Source of the DNA: Nocardia kruczakiae NBRC 101016
GTDB taxonomy: Bacteria > Actinomycetota > Actinomycetes > Mycobacteriales > Mycobacteriaceae
Assembly (NCBI RefSeq): GCF_001612965.1
Contig: NZ_BDBL01000051.1
Location: forward strand, 1 to 52,951
Length of the DNA stretch: 52,951 bases
Direction: 5' to 3'
Both the position numbers and the translations under genes were made by a program. Below the pieces are notes generated by a model that was not told where the DNA came from, did not search any database, and saw only the letters and a program-made list of their open reading frames with translations. This document shows, piece after piece, positions 16,630 through 24,464 of this stretch. The first letter of the stretch is position 1; the number at the start of each line of letters is the position of its first letter.

Positions 16630-16893
16630 TTGTCCGGCAAGGAGTTCCCCGCGATAGAAGACCCGGTACTCGGTTCGACCGGTAGGCTCACATCGCCGAT
16701 CCGGGGCGCAGGCATGCTCGGGGAGGTCCTGGTCGCGATCAGAGGGGGCACCGAGCTGTACATCGCGCGATCCACCGAACCCTTGGACGCCGGCACCACC
16801 GTACTCGTGGTCGCGGTGCATCCCGGCCGGATCGTCGATGTCGTCGAGTGGATCCCGCTGGACTTCGCACCGGGTGGGGATATATCGAAATAA
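16630..16893 (+). CDS. Short NfeD-like beta-barrel protein
   Basis: About 87 residues. The segment VLGSTGRLTSPIRGAG to IVDVVEWIP reads as the OB-fold domain found at the C-terminus of NfeD proteins, including the G-x-x-G start and the final V-x-V strand. No membrane helices are encoded, unlike full NfeD. The start is uncertain: TTG at 16630 is the most upstream sensible codon, ATG at 16714 would cut the domain, and AAGGAG at 16639-16644 has no standard start at normal spacing (an ATA follows 9 nt later). It ends 14 bp before the flotillin-like gene. NfeD proteins typically pair with SPFH proteins, and this pair follows that pattern. Confidence 0.65.
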   Translation: MSGKEFPAIEDPVLGSTGRLTSPIRGAGMLGEVLVAIRGGTELYIARSTEPLDAGTTVLVVAVHPGRIVDVVEWIPLDFAPGGDISK

Positions 16894-16907
16894 CAAGGGA
16901 GACATCA

Positions 16908-18014
16908 GTGCTGGGCTATCACGTGCCCGATCCCGACGAGGCCATGCTGATCAGCGGCGGCCGCGCCAAGGACAACGCCCCCTTCCGCGTCATCACCGGC
17001 CACGGCGCGTGGGTGATGCCGTTCTTCCGCAAGGTCAGCTACCTGTCGCTCGCGATGTTCGAATCCGAGATCCAGGAACGCTGCGTCACCCGTCAAGCCA
17101 TCCAGCTCGACGTGCGCGCGGTCATCGCCTTCAAGGTCGCCAACGACACCCAGTCCGTGGTCAACGCCGCCCAGCGATTCCTGTCCGAACAGGAACGCGA
17201 AATGTCGGTGCTGACCGGGCGCATCTTCTCCGGCCACCTACGCTCCATCGTCGGTTCCATGACCGTCGAGGAGATCATCCGCGAACGCCAGAAACTCGCC
17301 GACGAGGTCCTGGTCGCCTCCAAGGTGGAGATGAGCAACATCGGGCTGTGGGTCGACTCGTTCCAGATCCAGTCCATCGACGACGGCGGACTCGGCTACA
17401 TCGCCGCCCTCGCCGCACCACACAACGCCGCCGTACAGCGCGACGCCCAGATCGCCCAGGCCGCCGCCGCCCAGCTCGCCGCCGAAGCCGAACAGGAATC
17501 GCTGCGCAAACAGGCCGAATATCAACGCCAGACAGCGATTCTGCAGGCCGAATACCAGCGCGATATCGACAAGGCCAAAGCCGAGGCCGGCCAGGCGGGC
17601 CCCCTCGCCGAAGCCATCGCCCTGCAGGAAGTGCTCACCGCCCAGGCCGAACGCGCCCGCAAGGAAGCACAACTGCGCGAACAGCAACTGCAGGCCGAGG
17701 TCGTCAAACCCGCCGAAGCCGAAGCCGAACGCGTACGCGTGCTCGCCCAGGCCGAGGCCGACCGCACCCGCATCCAGGCCGAGGCCGCGGCCTCCAACAA
17801 CCGGATCGCGTTGGACCAGTTGCTGATCGAGCAACTGCCCGAAATCGTCAAACAGGCGGCGCTGGGCCTGTCCAACGCCAATCTGACCGTCCTCAACGGA
17901 CCCGACGGTGTCGGCGAATTGGTCAACGGAATGGTCGGGCAGGGGTTGACGGTATTCAACTCCCTGCAAAAGGCTCTTTCCACCGACAACCACTCCGGGG
18001 CACCGATAGAGTGA
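16908..18014 (+). CDS. Flotillin-like SPFH/band-7 protein
   Basis: The 368-residue protein contains an SPFH domain (about residues 1-190) followed by a long Ala/Glu/Gln/Arg-rich coiled coil (about 190-330) and a short hydrophobic C-terminal region. The Glu-Ala repeats (AEAEAERVR, QAEADRTR) are typical of flotillins. The GTG at 16908 has AAGGGAG about 6 nt upstream. There is no N-terminal transmembrane segment, so membrane attachment would be by hydrophobic patches. Its partner is the NfeD-like gene 14 bp upstream; together they resemble a membrane-microdomain scaffold. A cold-shock gene follows 33 bp later on the same strand. Confidence 0.88.
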   Translation: MLGYHVPDPDEAMLISGGRAKDNAPFRVITGHGAWVMPFFRKVSYLSLAMFESEIQERCVTRQAIQLDVRAVIAFKVANDTQSVVNAAQRFLSEQEREMSVLTGRIFSGHLRSIVGSMTVEEIIRERQKLADEVLVASKVEMSNIGLWVDSFQIQSIDDGGLGYIAALAAPHNAAVQRDAQIAQAAAAQLAAEAEQESLRKQAEYQRQTAILQAEYQRDIDKAKAEAGQAGPLAEAIALQEVLTAQAERARKEAQLREQQLQAEVVKPAEAEAERVRVLAQAEADRTRIQAEAAASNNRIALDQLLIEQLPEIVKQAALGLSNANLTVLNGPDGVGELVNGMVGQGLTVFNSLQKALSTDNHSGAPIE

Positions 18015-18047
18015 CCGCACACGGACGGCTATGAGGAGCAGGTGTAG

Positions 18048-18431
18048 GTGTCGATCGGGAAATTGGTGTCCTTCGACAGTTCTCGGGGATTCGGATTCAT
18101 CCGTCCCGAAGACGGCGGGCCGGACGTATTCGTTCATGTGAACGACATCGGATTGGACGAGGACGAACTGCGGCAGGGGCGAGTATTCGAATTCGAGGTC
18201 ACCGAGGGTGATCGAGGACCCAAGGCGGTCAACCTGACCGCGGTCGGCGGCGCACCCGCGCCACCACGGCATCGCGGCCGCGGCTCCGGCCAGCTCACCG
18301 CCGCCGAACACAAACGGCTGATCACCGAACTGCTGCTCGACGCCAGCCCCGCCCTCACCGCCGGCGAGATCATCACCATCCGCGACCGGCTCGCCGAATT
18401 CGCCGACCAGCACGGCTGGCTGGAGAACTGA
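18048..18431 (+). CDS. Cold-shock-domain protein with C-terminal extension
   Basis: Residues 1-66 form a cold-shock domain with the RNP1-like motif RGFGFIRP and the RNP2-like motif VFVHVNDI; these proteins bind single-stranded RNA/DNA. After an Arg/Gly/Pro linker comes a helical C-terminal extension (about 82-127) of unknown role. The total of 127 residues is almost twice the length of the minimal CspA type. The GTG at 18048 follows a GAGGAGCAG stretch. The gene could be read through from the flotillin-like gene 33 bp upstream. Confidence 0.88.
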   Translation: MSIGKLVSFDSSRGFGFIRPEDGGPDVFVHVNDIGLDEDELRQGRVFEFEVTEGDRGPKAVNLTAVGGAPAPPRHRGRGSGQLTAAEHKRLITELLLDASPALTAGEIITIRDRLAEFADQHGWLEN

Positions 18432-18559
18432 CCGGCACGGGCGAATGTCCCGCGACCGCGGGCGGCGGCTCTCGGCCTACGATCATGACGACGATGCGGG
18501 CGATGAATTTCTCCCGCCCGCACCGTCGGCATGGGTGAGACCGACCCGAGGAGGATCGC

Positions 18560-19654
18560 GTGGACCTGCCCGTCATGCCGCCGGTGAAACCGATGCTGGC
18601 CAAATCCGCCGGCGCCCTGCCTCGTGAGGACATGTTCCTCTACGAGCCCAAATGGGACGGGTTCCGATGCATCGTCTTTCGCGACGGCACCGATATCGAA
18701 CTCGGTTCCCGCAACGACCGGCCACTCACCCGCTATTTTCCGGAAGTGGCGCGGCTGCTCGACGCGGCGCTGCCCCCGCGCTGCGTCCTCGACGGTGAAA
18801 TCGTCGTCGTCACCGAACACGGCCTCGATTTCGACGTCCTGCAGAACCGGCTGCACCCCGCGGCCTCCCGAGTGAACAAACTCAGCGTCGAAACACCCGC
18901 CAGTTTCGTCGCCTTCGATCTGCTCGCCCTCGGCGACGACGACCTGACCACCCGGCCCTTCCACGAACGCCGGAACCTGCTGGAATCGATCCTCGACACC
19001 CCGCACGAGGGCATCCACCTCACGCCCATCACCTCCGACCCCGACACCGCCCAGGACTGGTTCACCCGATTCGAGGGCGCCGGCTTCGACGGCGTGATGG
19101 TCAAATCCCGCGACCTGCCCTACATGCAGGACAAACGCGTCATGGTCAAGGTCAAACACGAACGCACCGCCGACTGCGTCGTCGCCGGATTCCGCTGGCA
19201 CAAGGACGGCGAGGGCGTCGGCTCCCTGCTGCTGGGCCTCTACGACGAGGACGGCAACCTGCACCACGTCGGCGTCGCCAGCAGCTTCACCGCCGCCCGC
19301 CGCCGGCAACTCGTCGACGAACTGGCGCCGCTGCGCGACGGCGCACTCGACAACCACCCCTGGCGCACCTGGGCCGACGCCGCCGCCCAAGCCAAGGCCG
19401 AAGGCAAGATGCCCGGCGGCATCAGCCGCTGGACCGGCGGCAAGGACCTGTCCTGGGAACCCCTGCGGCCCGAACTGGTCGCCGAGGTCCGCTACGAGCA
19501 CCTCATGGCCGGGCGATTACGCCACGGCGGGCGCCTGGTCCGCTTCCGCGACGACCGCACCCCGCAATCGTGCACCTACGCCCAACTCGAAGAGGTCGCG
19601 CCCGCCGAACTCGCCGACATCTTCACCGCCGCGAAAGCGCAGGCCCAGCCGTGA
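18560..19654 (+). CDS. ligC: ATP-dependent DNA ligase, LigC type
   Basis: The 364-residue protein is an ATP-dependent DNA ligase. The adenylated lysine is in EPKWDGFR (about Lys31), followed by the nucleotidyltransferase motifs FDLLALG, GVMVKSRD and KVKHERTADCVV, and an OB-fold C-terminus. There are no polymerase or nuclease domains, so it is the LigC form rather than multidomain LigD. LigC enzymes act in short-patch base excision repair in mycobacteria. The GTG at 18560 follows GAGGAGGA. It overlaps the polymerase gene by four bases (GTGA), the ligC-polD order that I know from mycobacteria (Rv3731/Rv3730c). Confidence 0.9.
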   Translation: MDLPVMPPVKPMLAKSAGALPREDMFLYEPKWDGFRCIVFRDGTDIELGSRNDRPLTRYFPEVARLLDAALPPRCVLDGEIVVVTEHGLDFDVLQNRLHPAASRVNKLSVETPASFVAFDLLALGDDDLTTRPFHERRNLLESILDTPHEGIHLTPITSDPDTAQDWFTRFEGAGFDGVMVKSRDLPYMQDKRVMVKVKHERTADCVVAGFRWHKDGEGVGSLLLGLYDEDGNLHHVGVASSFTAARRRQLVDELAPLRDGALDNHPWRTWADAAAQAKAEGKMPGGISRWTGGKDLSWEPLRPELVAEVRYEHLMAGRLRHGGRLVRFRDDRTPQSCTYAQLEEVAPAELADIFTAAKAQAQP

Positions 19655-20691
19655 GCGAAGCCATCGACATCGACACCGACGGCGTGACCGTCCGCATCAG
19701 CAACCCCGACAAGATCTACTTCAACAAACGCGGCGAAACCAAACTCGACCTCGTCCGCTACTACCAGGCCGTGGCCCAACCTCTGCTGCGCACCATCGGC
19801 AACCGCCCGGTGCTGCTCGAACGCTATCCCGACGGCGCCGGCGGCAAATCCTGGTTCCAGAAACGCGTCCCGAAATCGGTCCCCGACTGGTTGCAGACCG
19901 TGCAGGTCTCCACACCCAACGGCACCGCCAGCGACGCCCTGGTCGCCGCCGACCTCGCCCACATCCTGTGGGCGGTCAACCTCGGCTGCCTCGGCTTCCA
20001 CGTCTGGCCCAATCACGTTCCCGCAGGCGGAGTCCCGGCCCGCACCGAAGGCGAGATCGGCGACCTCGACATCAGCGACGAACTGCGCATCGACCTCGAC
20101 CCCTCCCCCGGCATCGGCTTCGACGACCTGCGCCACGTCGCCGTCCTCACCCGTGAACTGCTCGCCGAACTCGGCATCGACGCCCGCGTCAAAACCTCCG
20201 GATCCCGCGGGCTGCACATCTACGCCGTCCTCGAACCCGTCTGGGACGGCTACCAGGTCCGTGCCGCCGCGGTCGCCATGGCCCGCGAACTCGAACGCCG
20301 CCACCCCGACCTGATCACCGCCAACTGGTGGAAAGAGGAACGCGGACAACGCGTCTTCATCGACTACAACCAGAACGCACCACACAAGACCGTGTTCGGC
20401 GCCTGGTGCGTGCGACCCAAGGTCGGCGCCCAGGTCTCGACCCCCATCGCCTGGGACGCACTCGATGCGATCGTCCCCGACGAACTCACCATCGCCACGG
20501 TCCCCGAACGACTCGCCGCATCCGGCGACCCCTGGGCCGACCGCACCCCGCAATCGATCCAGCCGCTGCTCGAAATGTCGCGCCGCGACTTCGATTCCGG
20601 CCTGCTCGACGCACCCTGGCCACCGAACTACCCGAAGATGCCCAACGAACCACCGCGCGTCCAGCCCAGCCGCGCCCGCACCCCCGGCTGA
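19651..20691 (+). CDS. LigD-polymerase-like primase/polymerase (PolD1 type)
   Basis: The 346-residue protein is an AEP-superfamily polymerase like the LigD POL domain. It contains the catalytic acid pair in LRIDLDPSP, the conserved KTSGSRGLHIYA and the later DYNQNAPHKTVFGAWCVRP region with the third acidic residue. It contains no ligase or nuclease domain. The start is a GTG that overlaps the ligC stop, so the ligase and polymerase are made together and probably act in gap-filling repair, possibly inserting ribonucleotides as family members do. The C-terminus is a Pro/Arg tail. Confidence 0.9.
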   Translation: MSEAIDIDTDGVTVRISNPDKIYFNKRGETKLDLVRYYQAVAQPLLRTIGNRPVLLERYPDGAGGKSWFQKRVPKSVPDWLQTVQVSTPNGTASDALVAADLAHILWAVNLGCLGFHVWPNHVPAGGVPARTEGEIGDLDISDELRIDLDPSPGIGFDDLRHVAVLTRELLAELGIDARVKTSGSRGLHIYAVLEPVWDGYQVRAAAVAMARELERRHPDLITANWWKEERGQRVFIDYNQNAPHKTVFGAWCVRPKVGAQVSTPIAWDALDAIVPDELTIATVPERLAASGDPWADRTPQSIQPLLEMSRRDFDSGLLDAPWPPNYPKMPNEPPRVQPSRARTPG

Positions 20692-20715
20692 GGACTCACA
20701 CCGGCGCGGGCGCCG

Positions 20716-21372
20716 TCAGCGGGACTGCTCGATCCGCGGAAACGTGGTCTCGACCAACGCCATCAGCACATCCGCGAGCAGATGATGCACCTGCTCACGA
20801 TTCAAGCTGCGGCGCGTAATCCATTCGCGCCCAGCAGTTTTCACCATACCGCTGTAGGCGCGGACCAGGGCCCGCAACTCGTCGTCGCGCGCCGACCCGG
20901 ACAGGCCCACCATCTCCAACAACCGGTCGGCCGCCGCGTCGTCGGCCTCGTCCAGAATGCGCTGCACCTCCGGATCGTCCCCGATCCCCTCGTGCCCGGT
21001 CACCTTCACCCAGGTACTGCCCAACCCGCTGATCGTGTCCAACAGCCACGACACACTCGCATCCACCCGCTCACGCGGCGTACCGGTGGGCATCACCATG
21101 TAATCGGCGCGCGGCAACGTCACCATCCGCCGCACCACCGCCAGGTACAGATCGCGCTTGTTGCCGAAATAGTGATTGATCAGCCCGCGCGCCACCCCGG
21201 CGCGCTGCGCGAGTTCAGCGGTCGACACCGCCGCGTAGGGGCGTTCGCCGAACATTTCGATGGCGCAGGCCAGAATCTGGGCGCGCCGTTCGTCCGGCTC
21301 CAGCCGGCGCCGCCGAGCCGAATCGGCATCGGCCGGCACCGGCTGGGTCGTGGTGTCAGAGTGAGCGGGCAA
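20716..21372 (-). CDS. TetR-family regulator, coupled to acyl-CoA dehydrogenase
   Basis: The 218-residue protein has a TetR HTH (STAELAQRAGVARGLINHYF followed by GNKRDLYLAVV) and an all-helical C-terminal ligand domain. The TTG at 21372 is chosen because GAAGGA lies 5 nt upstream on the minus strand; the start lies inside the acyl-CoA dehydrogenase gene, overlapping it by 17 bp. The two genes form an operon, so the regulator probably controls fatty-acid or acyl-CoA degradation, as FadR-type TetR proteins of actinobacteria do. Confidence 0.85.
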   Translation of the reverse strand: MPAHSDTTTQPVPADADSARRRRLEPDERRAQILACAIEMFGERPYAAVSTAELAQRAGVARGLINHYFGNKRDLYLAVVRRMVTLPRADYMVMPTGTPRERVDASVSWLLDTISGLGSTWVKVTGHEGIGDDPEVQRILDEADDAAADRLLEMVGLSGSARDDELRALVRAYSGMVKTAGREWITRRSLNREQVHHLLADVLMALVETTFPRIEQSR

Positions 21373-22501
21373 TGAGATCCTTCATCACCTCGTTGGAACC
21401 GGCGAGGATGCGCAGCACGCGCGCACCGGTGTACAGCTGGGAAATGGGGTACTCCGTCATGTATCCATAACCACCGAACAGTTGCAGACAGCGGTCCACC
21501 ACAATACCCAACTGGTCGGTAAGCCAGTACTTCGACATCGCAGCGGTGGGAATGTCCAGCTCACCACGCAGATGCTTGCCGATCGCATCGTCGAGGAACG
21601 TCCGGCTCACCCGCGCGATCGTCGCGCACTCCGCCAGCTCGAACTTCGTGTTCTGCATCGCGAACAGCGGCTTGCCGAAAGCCTCACGACCCTTGGTGTA
21701 CTCGACGGTCAACTCCACCGCCCGCTCCATCATCGCCACCGCCATGATCGCCGTCACCAGCCGCTCCTGCGCCAGCAGCTGCATCATCTGATAGAAGCCC
21801 TGCCCCTCGGCCTCACCCAGCAGATTCGACGTCGGCACCCGCAAGCCGTCGAAGAACAACTCGGCGGTGTCCTGCGCCTTGCCGCCGATCTTGTTCAGGA
21901 TCCGGCCGCGCCGGAAACCGGGCGTCTCGTCGCTCACCTCGGCGAAGATCAGCGACACACCCGCCGCCCCCTTGGTCGGGTCGGTCTTGGCCGCGATGAT
22001 GATGCCGTCGCACAACCAGCCGTTGGAGATGAAGATCTTCGACCCGGTGATCACGTACTCGTCGCCCTCGCGCACCGCGCGGGTCTTGATGTTCTGCAGA
22101 TCCGACCCCGTGCCCGGCTCGGTCATGCCGATCGACAGCACCATCTCACCACTGGCCGCCTTCGGCAGCACCCGCCGCTTGAGGTCCTCGGTCCCGAAAT
22201 GATGAATGTAGGGCGCGATGATCGACGAATGCACCGGCATACCCAATGAGCCGTCACCGGCATAGGACTGCGCCTCGATCAACGCCGCCTCGTGCGCGAA
22301 AGTGCCACCGCCGCCGCCGTATTCGGACGGAATCGCGGCGCACAGCAGACCCAGCTCACCAGCCCGGTTGTACAGTTCGCGGTCCGGATGCCCCTGCGCG
22401 ACGAACTTCTCCTCGTTCGGCAGGACTTCCTTCTCGAAGAAGGTCGTCGCCAGATCCCGGACGGCCTCGACCTCATCGTCGCTCCACGCGGCGCGCGCCA
22501 T
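21356..22501 (-). CDS. Acyl-CoA dehydrogenase (FadE type)
   Basis: The 381-residue protein is an acyl-CoA dehydrogenase with all three domains: the N-terminal helical domain (CAAIPSEYGGGG), the middle beta domain (SIGMTEPGTGSDL, KIFISNGWLCD) and the C-terminal FAD-binding domain (KGREAFGKPL, QLFGGYGYMTEYPI). The final RILAGSNEVMK shows the subgroup in which the base Glu does not sit at the YEG position but on an earlier helix. It oxidises an acyl-CoA at alpha-beta with transfer to ETF; the chain length cannot be read. The ATG at 22501 has GGAAG upstream. It is the first gene of an operon with the TetR gene. Confidence 0.9.
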   Translation of the reverse strand: MARAAWSDDEVEAVRDLATTFFEKEVLPNEEKFVAQGHPDRELYNRAGELGLLCAAIPSEYGGGGGTFAHEAALIEAQSYAGDGSLGMPVHSSIIAPYIHHFGTEDLKRRVLPKAASGEMVLSIGMTEPGTGSDLQNIKTRAVREGDEYVITGSKIFISNGWLCDGIIIAAKTDPTKGAAGVSLIFAEVSDETPGFRRGRILNKIGGKAQDTAELFFDGLRVPTSNLLGEAEGQGFYQMMQLLAQERLVTAIMAVAMMERAVELTVEYTKGREAFGKPLFAMQNTKFELAECATIARVSRTFLDDAIGKHLRGELDIPTAAMSKYWLTDQLGIVVDRCLQLFGGYGYMTEYPISQLYTGARVLRILAGSNEVMKDLIARSL

Positions 22502-22591
22502 CGTTACTTCCTTCGTCTCGTACCCAGGACCGGACCGCACCGGCCCCGCGCACCAGCCTGGCGCACTATTGGCGGCATGTCAACAACACCG

Positions 22592-23314
22592 TCAGTGTGC
22601 CTCCCGCGCTGTGTTCACCTCCGCCAGCGTGCTGAAAATCGGCACCTCCGGATCCGCCACGATCCGCTGCCGCCGCAGAAACCCGTCGATCAGCGACCAC
22701 ACCAACTCGGTGAGTTCCGCGACGAAATCCGCGCTGGTCCGCCGCGGCGCCTCCGAACCCTCCAGCCACAGATCCGTCGTCGCCACCACCACACCGACGA
22801 CCGCCCGCGCCAGATAGTCCAGCCCCGCCGTCTCGATCGGCACCGCCTCCGCGATCGACCGCGAAAGCTTCGTGAACCGCCGCGCCGCATCGCGGCCCAG
22901 ATCGAACTGCAACACCGCCCCCACCGCCTCACCACCCGACCGGCTCGCCTGTGCCGTCTGCACCACCGGCGCCTGCATCAGGAAGCGAAAGACATTGGGA
23001 TGGGCCAGAATTCCGGCGGCATACGCGGTGAACACCCGCCGCAGCGCGGGACGCGGCGGCTGCAACAGCAACGTCATGTCCTGCCCCGCCGCGGCGAACG
23101 CATCGCGCGACATCCGCTCGGCGATCTCGGTGTACAGATCCGCCTTGTCCGCGAACTGCCGATACAACCGCGGCTTCGTCATGCCCGCCGCACGGGCGAT
23201 GTCGTCCATACTCGGCTGCGGCCCGTCCCGATCGATCACGCGGATCGCCGCATCGACGATCTCCTCCCGCGTCACCCGAGGCGCGGCAGCTCGCCGGCCG
23301 ACCCGAGACACCAT
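22592..23314 (-). CDS. TetR-family regulator with palindromic CGGTACG-type operators
   Basis: The 240-residue protein has a TetR HTH (SMDDIARAAGMTKPRLYRQF then ADKADLYTEI) and a C-terminal domain of about 170 residues. GGGGAGG sits 5 nt before the ATG at 23314; the upstream GTG at 23320 overlaps that ribosome site and is less likely. The 209-bp space to the divergent hydrolase gene contains a perfect 17-bp palindrome and a second inverted repeat sharing the CGTACCG half-site. The regulator therefore probably controls itself and the hydrolase gene. Confidence 0.85.
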   Translation of the reverse strand: MVSRVGRRAAAPRVTREEIVDAAIRVIDRDGPQPSMDDIARAAGMTKPRLYRQFADKADLYTEIAERMSRDAFAAAGQDMTLLLQPPRPALRRVFTAYAAGILAHPNVFRFLMQAPVVQTAQASRSGGEAVGAVLQFDLGRDAARRFTKLSRSIAEAVPIETAGLDYLARAVVGVVVATTDLWLEGSEAPRRTSADFVAELTELVWSLIDGFLRRQRIVADPEVPIFSTLAEVNTAREAH

Positions 23315-23354
23315 GGGCACCTCCCCAGCCGAGCGAACAGTCCCGTCCAGATTA

Positions 23355-23371
23355 ACGTACCGCCGGTACGT
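23355..23371. promoter_or_regulatory. Perfect 17-bp palindrome (TetR operator 1)
   Basis: ACGTACCG and CGGTACGT flank a single central C. It lies 41 bp upstream of the minus-strand TetR start, the right place for autorepression. The CGTACCG half-site recurs in the second repeat at 23456-23489. Confidence 0.65.
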
Positions 23372-23455
23372 AATCGACGACCGCCGAGTTCACCGGCGAA
23401 GTTCGTGCGGTTGGGGAGATTTCCCACCGAGGCACGCTGACGAAAAGCCGATCGC

Positions 23456-23489
23456 GTACTGTCGGTACCGTTGACCGTACCGGCAGTAC
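23456..23489. promoter_or_regulatory. Inverted repeat upstream of hydrolase gene (TetR operator 2)
   Basis: Arms GTACTGTCGGTAC and GTACCGGCAGTAC match at 12 of 13 bases, with an 8-bp spacer. It ends 34 bp before the ATG of the alpha/beta-hydrolase-like gene and shares the CGGTAC core with the palindrome at 23355. Confidence 0.6.
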
Positions 23490-23523
23490 GAGCGGCTCCG
23501 TCCCGCGCTCACGAGGTAGACCG

Positions 23524-24381
23524 ATGAACCCAGCCCGCACCCCCTCCCGCCACCGCACCGTCACCGCCCCCGGCGGCGACCTCGCCGTCTACGAATACGG
23601 CCACCCGGATGCCGACACCCTCGTCCTCATCCCCGGCATCACCGACACCCACCGCATCTGGAACCGCGTCGCCGCCGGACTCGCCGACAGCTTCCACGTC
23701 GTCACCTACGACGTCCGCGGACACGGCCGCTCCAGCGCACCCACCCGCACCCACCGCTACCGCCTGCCCCACCTCGCCGACGACCTGTTCGCCGTCCTCG
23801 ACGCCGTCAGCCCCCGTGGACCCGTCCACCTCGCCGGCCACGGCTGGGGCGCCATCCAGCTCTGGTACGCCCTCGGCGACCCGCGCGCCAACACCCGCAT
23901 CGCCTCCGCCACCGCCCTGTCGGCACCCCACCTCGACCACCTGGCACTCGCACTACGTGATCTCCGCTGCCCCCGCAGTCCCTGGTGGCGGCTGCCGCGC
24001 CTGAGCTGGCTGGTCCTCGGCCGCCGCCTCCTGCACTGGCCCCGCCTGCGCGCCCGGATCGTCCCCCAGGCCGGCACCTGGCCGACCGACCTGCTCGCCG
24101 GCGCACGGATCGTCTCCGCCAACCTCGTCCACCACCTGCGCCACCCGCGCCCGCAACACACCGCCGTACCGGTCCAGCTCATCCTCGACCGCGCCGACAC
24201 CGCCGCCCTGCCGAGCCTGCGGACCCATATCCGCCGCGACGTCGACCGCCTCTGGCTGCGCGAACTGCCCGCCGACCCCTGGCTGCCGCTGACCGAGCCA
24301 CTGCTGGTCGTGGAAGCCATCGCCAACTTCATCGACGACCAGCACACCGACCACCGGCCCATCCACTACACCCCGCGCTGA
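23524..24381 (+). CDS. Alpha/beta-hydrolase-fold protein lacking the catalytic nucleophile
   Basis: The 285-residue protein has an alpha/beta hydrolase fold like the N-terminal half of EphD-type proteins: the oxyanion region LVLIPGITDTHRIW, YDVRGHGRSSAP, and a nucleophile elbow that reads LAGHGWGAI. Related epoxide hydrolases have GHDWG, so the nucleophile Asp is Gly here (a GAC to GGC change would suffice). The usual C-terminal AGHW, which carries the catalytic His, reads ADPW. Both key residues are missing, so this is probably a pseudoenzyme or it uses a different chemistry. The ATG at 23524 follows GAGGTAGACCG. It is divergent from a TetR gene and probably controlled by it. Confidence 0.8.
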   Translation: MNPARTPSRHRTVTAPGGDLAVYEYGHPDADTLVLIPGITDTHRIWNRVAAGLADSFHVVTYDVRGHGRSSAPTRTHRYRLPHLADDLFAVLDAVSPRGPVHLAGHGWGAIQLWYALGDPRANTRIASATALSAPHLDHLALALRDLRCPRSPWWRLPRLSWLVLGRRLLHWPRLRARIVPQAGTWPTDLLAGARIVSANLVHHLRHPRPQHTAVPVQLILDRADTAALPSLRTHIRRDVDRLWLRELPADPWLPLTEPLLVVEAIANFIDDQHTDHRPIHYTPR

Positions 24382-24464
24382 GGAGCCCCGGCAGCTCCCA
24401 GCAGCCGCGATGCGACAATAGGCGACGGCACACCCCCGCAGACGAAGGATCATCCGGCAGCACG

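Noticed and set aside
16908..20691. Flotillin, cold-shock protein, LigC and PolD as one functional system
   Set aside because: Gaps of 33 and 128 bp and unrelated roles; only NfeD-flotillin and LigC-PolD are truly coupled.
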